Below, one piece after another: positions 50,601 to 64,000 of a stretch of DNA of 64,000 bases. Location of the stretch: contig NZ_CP029197.1 of the NCBI RefSeq assembly GCF_008639165.1, forward strand, positions 992,001 to 1,056,000, read 5' to 3'. The translations under genes and the position numbers were made by a program. Each line of letters begins with the position of its first letter. The first letter of the stretch is position 1. Below the pieces are notes generated by a model. That model saw only the letters and a program-made list of their open reading frames with translations. It did no database searches and had not been told where the DNA came from. This DNA is from Streptomyces venezuelae ATCC 10712. GTDB taxonomy: Bacteria > Actinomycetota > Actinomycetes > Streptomycetales > Streptomycetaceae.

Positions 50601-51812
50601 ATGCCATTCGCCATCTACGTTCTCGGGCTGGCCGTATTCGCCCAGGGAACGTCGGAATTCATGCTGTCCGGGCTCGTGGAGGACATGGCCGCCGATTTCG
50701 GCGTGTCCCTCCAGGCCGTCGGCTCACTCACCTCGGCCTTCGCGGTCGGAATGATCATCGGCGCACCGCTGGTCGCGATGCTGAGCCTGCGCTGGCCGCG
50801 CCGCCGGGCGCTGCTCGCGTTCCTCATCACGTTCCTCCTCGCGCACGTCGTCGGCGCTCTCACCAACAGCTTCGAAGTCCTCTTCGTCACGCGGGTGATC
50901 GCCGCACTGGCCAACGCGGGCTTCCTCGCCGTCGGCCTCGCCACCGCGGCGAGCATGGCCGGGCCGCAGGCGAAGGGCCGGGCGACGTCGATCCTGCTCA
51001 GCGGCGTCACCCTCGCCTGCATCGCCGGTGTCCCGCTCGGCGCCGTCCTCAGCGAGGTCTGGGGCTGGCGCTCGGCGTTCTGGGGGGTCGCGATCATCTC
51101 CGCCCCCGCGGTCTTCGCGGTGCTGTGGTCCGTGCCGGCGACGCCCGTCGACCCCTCGGCTCCCAGCGTCCGCCACGAACTGCGGGCGCTCCGCACGCCC
51201 AAGGTGGGCGTGACGCTGCTGCTCGGGGCGCTGGTCAACGGCGCGACGTTCTGCTCGTTCACGTACCTCGCGCCGGTCATCACCAACGTGACGGAGCTGA
51301 GCTCCGGTTGGGTGCCGGCCACGCTCGCGCTGTTCGGCATTGGTTCCTTCGTCGGGGTCAACGTCGGCGGCCGGCTCGCGGACACCCGTCCCGGCCAGGT
51401 CCTCGCGGTCGGTGGTGCGGCCCTCCTCGCCGGCTGGCTGGTGTTCGCCCTCACGGCCGGGAACCCGGTCGTGGCGCTCGTCCTCGTCTTCGTCCAGGGC
51501 GCGCTGTCGTTCGGCGTGGGCTCCACGCTGATCGCGCAGGCCCTCTACACGGCGTCGGACGCCCCCACGCTCGCCGGTGGCTTCGCCACCGCCGCGCTGA
51601 ACGTCGGCGCCGCCGCCGGGCCCGCCCTGGGCGGTCTCGCCCTGGGCGCCGAGTTCGGTTACCGCTCGCCGCTGGTGGTGAGCGCCGTGCTCGTCGCGAC
51701 CGCGCTCGTCCTGGCGGGCGTGGCCCGGGCCGCCGGTGTCACCGGCGCCAAGGCCGACGCCGCCGCCACGGAGAACCCGCCCACCGGGCGTCCGGTGGAG
51801 GCCCGTTCCTGA
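50601..51812 (+). CDS. cmlF: Chloramphenicol-exporter-type MFS transporter
   Basis: A 403-residue major facilitator with about twelve membrane helices. It belongs to the Streptomyces/Rhodococcus chloramphenicol-efflux (CmlR/Cmr) group: the N-terminus FAIYVLGLAVFAQGTSEFML and the loop GAPLVAMLSLRWPRRRALL (about 54-72) are typical. It should export chloramphenicol and give self-resistance. ATG 50601 follows GGAG at seven bases. It lies alone, transcribed away from the antiporter, after a 312-base leader with a predicted attenuator. A strong bidirectional terminator separates it from cmlE. It is distinct from the regulator that carries the name cmlR in this organism. Confidence 0.92.
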   Translation: MPFAIYVLGLAVFAQGTSEFMLSGLVEDMAADFGVSLQAVGSLTSAFAVGMIIGAPLVAMLSLRWPRRRALLAFLITFLLAHVVGALTNSFEVLFVTRVIAALANAGFLAVGLATAASMAGPQAKGRATSILLSGVTLACIAGVPLGAVLSEVWGWRSAFWGVAIISAPAVFAVLWSVPATPVDPSAPSVRHELRALRTPKVGVTLLLGALVNGATFCSFTYLAPVITNVTELSSGWVPATLALFGIGSFVGVNVGGRLADTRPGQVLAVGGAALLAGWLVFALTAGNPVVALVLVFVQGALSFGVGSTLIAQALYTASDAPTLAGGFATAALNVGAAAGPALGGLALGAEFGYRSPLVVSAVLVATALVLAGVARAAGVTGAKADAAATENPPTGRPVEARS

Positions 51813-51849
51813 CTGTCCGTACGGTCGGTCCTTCCCGTCCGTCCCGTCT

Positions 51850-51886
51850 CCGGTGGCCCGTCCCCCTCGTGGGGGCGGGCCACCGG
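51850..51886. terminator. Bidirectional terminator between cmlF and cmlE
   Basis: A 16-bp stem with one bulged base (51850-51866 with 51871-51886), loop TCGT. It ends both the rightward cmlF transcript and the long leftward cml operon. Confidence 0.88.
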
Positions 51887-51915
51887 CCGTCCGGGGTGGA
51901 CGGCACGGGAGCCGG

Positions 51916-53094
51916 TCAGAGCAGGGAGAGGAAATGGGTGACCATGTCCGCCGACTGCTCGGGGTTCAGCCGGGGGTCGCAGGTGGACCGGTAGTCCGTG
52001 AACCGCGGCGGCCGGTCGAGCTCCGACACGCATTCGGTGACCGGGTCCGGGGTGAGCTCCAGGTGGAGGCCCGCGGGCCACTGCCCGTGCTCCCGGAGCG
52101 TCCGTACGAAGGCGGCGGTCTCGGCGCGCATCGGCTCGATCAGCCGGGTCTTGTGACCGGCCAGTTTCAGCCCGTTGCCGTGCATCGGGTCGCAGAGCCA
52201 GACGACCGGTGCGCCGTGCCGGGCGACCGCACGGACGACCGGCGGCAGGAGCTCGTCCACCTCCTTGGCGCCGAAGCGCACGATGAACGTCAGCCGTCCC
52301 GGTACGCCCTCCGGGTTCAGCGACCGGCTCAGGGCGACCGCGTCCTCCGGCGACACCGTCGGCCCCAGCTTGACGCCTACGGGGTTGTGTACGGCCTGGG
52401 CGAGGGCGACGTGGGCGCCGTCCTCCCGGCGGGTGCGCTCGCCGATCCAGCCGAAATGCGCGGAACCGCTGTACGTACCGTGGGCGCCCTCGCGCACCAG
52501 CGGCCGCTCGTACGGCAGCAGCAGCAACTCGTGCGAGGTGTAGACCCGTTCCAGGACGGGCCGGCCCGACCAGGAGCGCCGGATCTCGTCGAGGACGATC
52601 TGCGAGCAGGTGTACGCGGTGAGGAGCCTGCGGGGTTCCGGGGTCCTGGCGGCCGGTTCGAACTCGGGCTCGTTGACGGCGTCGCCGCAGTAGCTGGGCA
52701 TCTTCCGGCCCGCGCCCGACTCCTCGGTCTCGAACGGCGAGGAGCGCGGCTTCCCGTACTGGCCGGCGATCCGGCCGAGGGCCACCGCGGGCAGCCCGCT
52801 GCCGGCCCGCATGATCGCGGCGAGGCCCTGGAGGTTGTCGACCTTGCGCCGGACCAGGTCGGGCACGGCCTCGTGGAAGCGTTCGGCGCAGTCGCCGCCC
52901 TGGACGAGGAGCGCCGCGCCGCGGGCGACCAGCGCCATCCCGTTCATCAGGTCGACGACCTCGTCCTCGGGGGTGAGGACGGGCAGTCCGGCCAGCTCCC
53001 GCTCCACCGTGTCGACGGCGTCCGGGTCGGGCCAGTAGGGCTGTTGTGCCGCCGTCCGCCCGGTCAGGGCCGCGAGCGTCGTGGTCGCGTGCAT
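51916..53094 (-). CDS. cmlE: Class II DAHP synthase
   Basis: A 392-residue plant-type (class II) 3-deoxy-D-arabino-heptulosonate-7-phosphate synthase, a dedicated copy boosting shikimate flow into chloramphenicol. Family motifs include LLVQGGDCAERFHE (about residues 58-71), AGQYGKPRSSPFE (about 108-120), and VWLCDPMHGNGLKLAGHKTR (about 299-318). It is shorter than the housekeeping ~450-residue enzyme, lacking some N-terminal sequence, which may remove feedback control (inference). ATG 53094 has a nearby GGAG. It is the last gene of the leftward operon. Confidence 0.93.
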   Translation of the reverse strand: MHATTTLAALTGRTAAQQPYWPDPDAVDTVERELAGLPVLTPEDEVVDLMNGMALVARGAALLVQGGDCAERFHEAVPDLVRRKVDNLQGLAAIMRAGSGLPAVALGRIAGQYGKPRSSPFETEESGAGRKMPSYCGDAVNEPEFEPAARTPEPRRLLTAYTCSQIVLDEIRRSWSGRPVLERVYTSHELLLLPYERPLVREGAHGTYSGSAHFGWIGERTRREDGAHVALAQAVHNPVGVKLGPTVSPEDAVALSRSLNPEGVPGRLTFIVRFGAKEVDELLPPVVRAVARHGAPVVWLCDPMHGNGLKLAGHKTRLIEPMRAETAAFVRTLREHGQWPAGLHLELTPDPVTECVSELDRPPRFTDYRSTCDPRLNPEQSADMVTHFLSLL

Positions 53095-53174
53095 CGTGGT
53101 CTCCTCCGCCCTCGTCGGAACACCGCCGGCGGGGCTGTGGTGGGGGTCGTACGGAGTGGTCCGGACCGGCGGGG

Positions 53175-53482
53175 TCACCGCCGGTCCTCGGCCGTCAGGC
53201 TCTCCCGGCTCATCACCAGGTCCTCGACGCGGCACATCTCCGTGATGATCACGTCGTAGAGGTTCACCAGGAACGATTCGTCGAGGCCGTGGTCGGCGGC
53301 GTAGCGGGCGGCCCTGTCCTTGACCAGGCTGACCCGGCCGGGCTGCATCATCGGGACGCCGTGCCGGGACTTGTACCGCGCGATGCGGACACCGAGGTCG
53401 ATGCGGCGCCGCACCGTGTCCAGAAGCGTCCCGTCGAGGGCGTCGAGCTCCGCGCGCAGCCGCTGCAGCTCGTTCTGCTCGG

Positions 53483-53486
<4 letters not shown>
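53175..53486 (-). CDS. cmlD: Chorismate mutase (AroQ type)
   Basis: A 103-residue all-helical AroQ chorismate mutase. The opening [20 protein letters not shown] and [20 protein letters not shown] carry the substrate-binding Arg/Lys pattern. In chloramphenicol synthesis it should rearrange 4-amino-4-deoxychorismate to 4-amino-4-deoxyprephenate. ATG 53486 overlaps the cmlC stop (ATGA), so the two are coupled. Confidence 0.92.
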
Positions 53487-63376
<9,890 letters not shown>

Positions 63377-63380
63377 TCAC

Positions 63381-63412
63381 TTCCCTTTGCGGGCTCTTCC
63401 CTTTGCGGGCTC
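63381..63412 (-). repeat. Perfect tandem 16-bp repeat in the cmlI leader
   Basis: TTCCCTTTGCGGGCTC occurs twice without a gap (63381-63396, 63397-63412). On the sense strand of cmlI each unit contains AAAGGGAA, so the leader carries duplicated Shine-Dalgarno-like purine tracts 20-50 bases before the ATG. Confidence 0.9.
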
Positions 63413-63488
63413 GGCCCTTCCCGGGTCCGGCGTCTCGAAGTCTGTGGATATCGGTCGCGGGCCGCAAGGGTGTGCAGATCACCACCCC

Positions 63489-63517
63489 GTGCAACTGAAG
63501 GAACCGGACAGTTGAAC
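63489..63517. promoter_or_regulatory. StrR-type operator (probable CmlR site)
   Basis: GTGCAACTG (63489-63497), 11-base spacer, CAGTTGAAC (63509-63517). The arms are inverted repeats matching at 8 of 9 positions, and spacing and arms match the StrR consensus GTTCGACTG-N11-CAGTCGAAC at 15 of 18 positions. It lies between the divergent cmlI operon and the ACP gene. Confidence 0.8.
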
Positions 63518-63547
63518 AGGGCGGTGAACCGCGCGGACTGAACGACC

Positions 63548-63576
63548 TTGCGTGGGCCGGGGGCGTATGACATAAA
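63548..63576 (+). promoter_or_regulatory. Promoter of the ACP transcription unit
   Basis: TTGCGT (63548-63553), 17-base spacer, CATAAA (63571-63576). The StrR-type site is centred about 45 bases upstream of the -35, a normal activator position. The transcript leader would be about 70 bases. The leftward cmlI promoter in 63413-63490 could not be placed. Confidence 0.5.
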
Positions 63577-63655
63577 AATCCAGGCGTCGGCCCGGAGCAC
63601 GACTCGGCCGGCGACGCGATCTGTTCTGTCTTTCGTGCTGGACGGAGGCCTTAAG

Positions 63656-63961
63656 GTGACGGAGCGAATCCAGGGTGTCGTCGTGGCGGCGCTCGAAGAA
63701 ATCAATCTGACGCGTGAGGAGAAGATTCCGACCGACCAGGTCCTCGACCTGTGTCTCTACGGTGACTCCGGCGTGTTCGAGTCCATGTACCTGGTGGCCT
63801 TCCTCTCCCTGGTCGAGGAGAACATCGAGGACGAGTTCGGCACCGAGGTGTCGCTCACGTCCGAGAAGGCGGTGTCCCGCCGGGTGAGTCCGTTCAGCAG
63901 CGTGCGCAGGCTGATCGGCTTCATCGAGGAAGAGCTGGAACTCGTCGGCGTGCGCGGTTAG
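63656..63961 (+). CDS. Freestanding acyl carrier protein of the cml cluster
   Basis: A 101-residue acyl carrier protein. The phosphopantetheine serine is most likely Ser43 in GDSGVFESMYLVAFL (pattern D/E-S-L/M), with the nearby GDS being the conserved loop before it. GTG 63656 is chosen because GGAGG lies seven bases upstream; the frame is open further up but only as leader. It corresponds to Sven0925, thought to carry the acyl group that becomes the dichloroacetyl part. It would be activated by the clustered PPTase. Confidence 0.87.
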   Translation: MTERIQGVVVAALEEINLTREEKIPTDQVLDLCLYGDSGVFESMYLVAFLSLVEENIEDEFGTEVSLTSEKAVSRRVSPFSSVRRLIGFIEEELELVGVRG

Positions 63962-63978
63962 CGCAGGTCACCGCCGCC

Positions 63979-64000
63979 ATGATCCTCATGATCACCGGCA
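63979..64000 (+). CDS. Start of the next cml gene, truncated by the window
   Basis: ATG 63979 opens MILMITG and runs off the edge; it begins 17 bases after the ACP stop on the same strand, and a second in-frame ATG is at 63988. The seven residues look like the first strand of a nucleotide-binding fold, but that is too little to name it. By synteny it should be one of the remaining chloramphenicol genes. Confidence 0.35.

Overview
The window is about 73% G+C actinobacterial chromosome. Third codon positions are almost all G or C, GTG starts are common, and several short regulator genes appear to have leaderless promoters. Everything fits Streptomyces. The right third carries the chloramphenicol biosynthetic locus, which points to Streptomyces venezuelae or a close relative. 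The firmest evidence is the cmlA product: it is 532 residues long, and its metal ligands fall exactly at the published positions (H305, H307, D309, H310, E377, D403).

Layout. 1-24 kb is housekeeping and accessory metabolism: a DUF6493-like protein, a membrane-anchored ACT-GNAT protein, a trans-sulfuration PLP enzyme divergent from an Lrp regulator, a DUF885 protein with a second Lrp regulator, sbcDC, a YigZ protein, a PucR regulator divergent from an acyl-CoA ligase, a carboxylesterase, a CoA-binding protein, a YbaK deacylase, a cupin-XRE regulator divergent from an EamA exporter, two left-handed beta-helix proteins, a DedA protein, a thioesterase and a Pro/Gln-rich membrane protein. 24-44 kb holds an MFS exporter, a DNA glycosylase/methyltransferase-fold pair, TVP38, thiolase/HxlR, uppP, a flavin reductase, lnt, a Gfo/Idh/MocA oxidoreductase, a FAD monooxygenase/TetR pair with two palindromic operators, DinB, ung, an orphan oligopeptide-binding lipoprotein, two SDR enzymes and a HipA-kinase/DUF3037 pair. 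44-46.5 kb is a three-gene XRE / ImmA-IrrE peptidase / MAB_1171c-like membrane protein module at the left border of the antibiotic locus.

Chloramphenicol locus (47.1 kb to the right edge). The StrR-like activator gene cmlR faces a convergent pair of phosphopantetheinyl transferase and Na+/H+ antiporter genes. Divergent from these is the exporter cmlF. An eight-gene leftward operon follows: N-oxygenase cmlI, a condensation-domain-like acyltransferase, NRPS cmlP (A-T-R), hydroxylase cmlA, aminodeoxychorismate synthase cmlB (pabAB), prephenate dehydrogenase cmlC, chorismate mutase cmlD and DAHP synthase cmlE. A freestanding acyl carrier protein gene starts a rightward unit. The shikimate-type enzymes make p-aminophenylalanine. 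CmlP activates it, CmlA beta-hydroxylates it and the CmlP reductase domain releases it as an alcohol. An acyl group is then added and CmlI oxidises the amine to the nitro group. Halogenation and acyl-activation genes (cmlS, cmlK and others) must lie beyond the right edge.

Most interesting signals: (1) an apparent ribosome-mediated attenuator ahead of cmlF, with a leaderless 19-codon leader peptide, a hairpin inside it, a terminator-like hairpin downstream, and a 7-bp pairing that would be mutually exclusive with both; (2) a StrR-type operator (GTGCAACTG-N11-CAGTTGAAC) in the cmlI/ACP divergent promoter; (3) a perfect tandem 16-bp repeat just upstream of cmlI; (4) several crisp palindromic operators at divergent promoters. 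No tRNA, rRNA, CRISPR array, insertion sequence or att site was seen.
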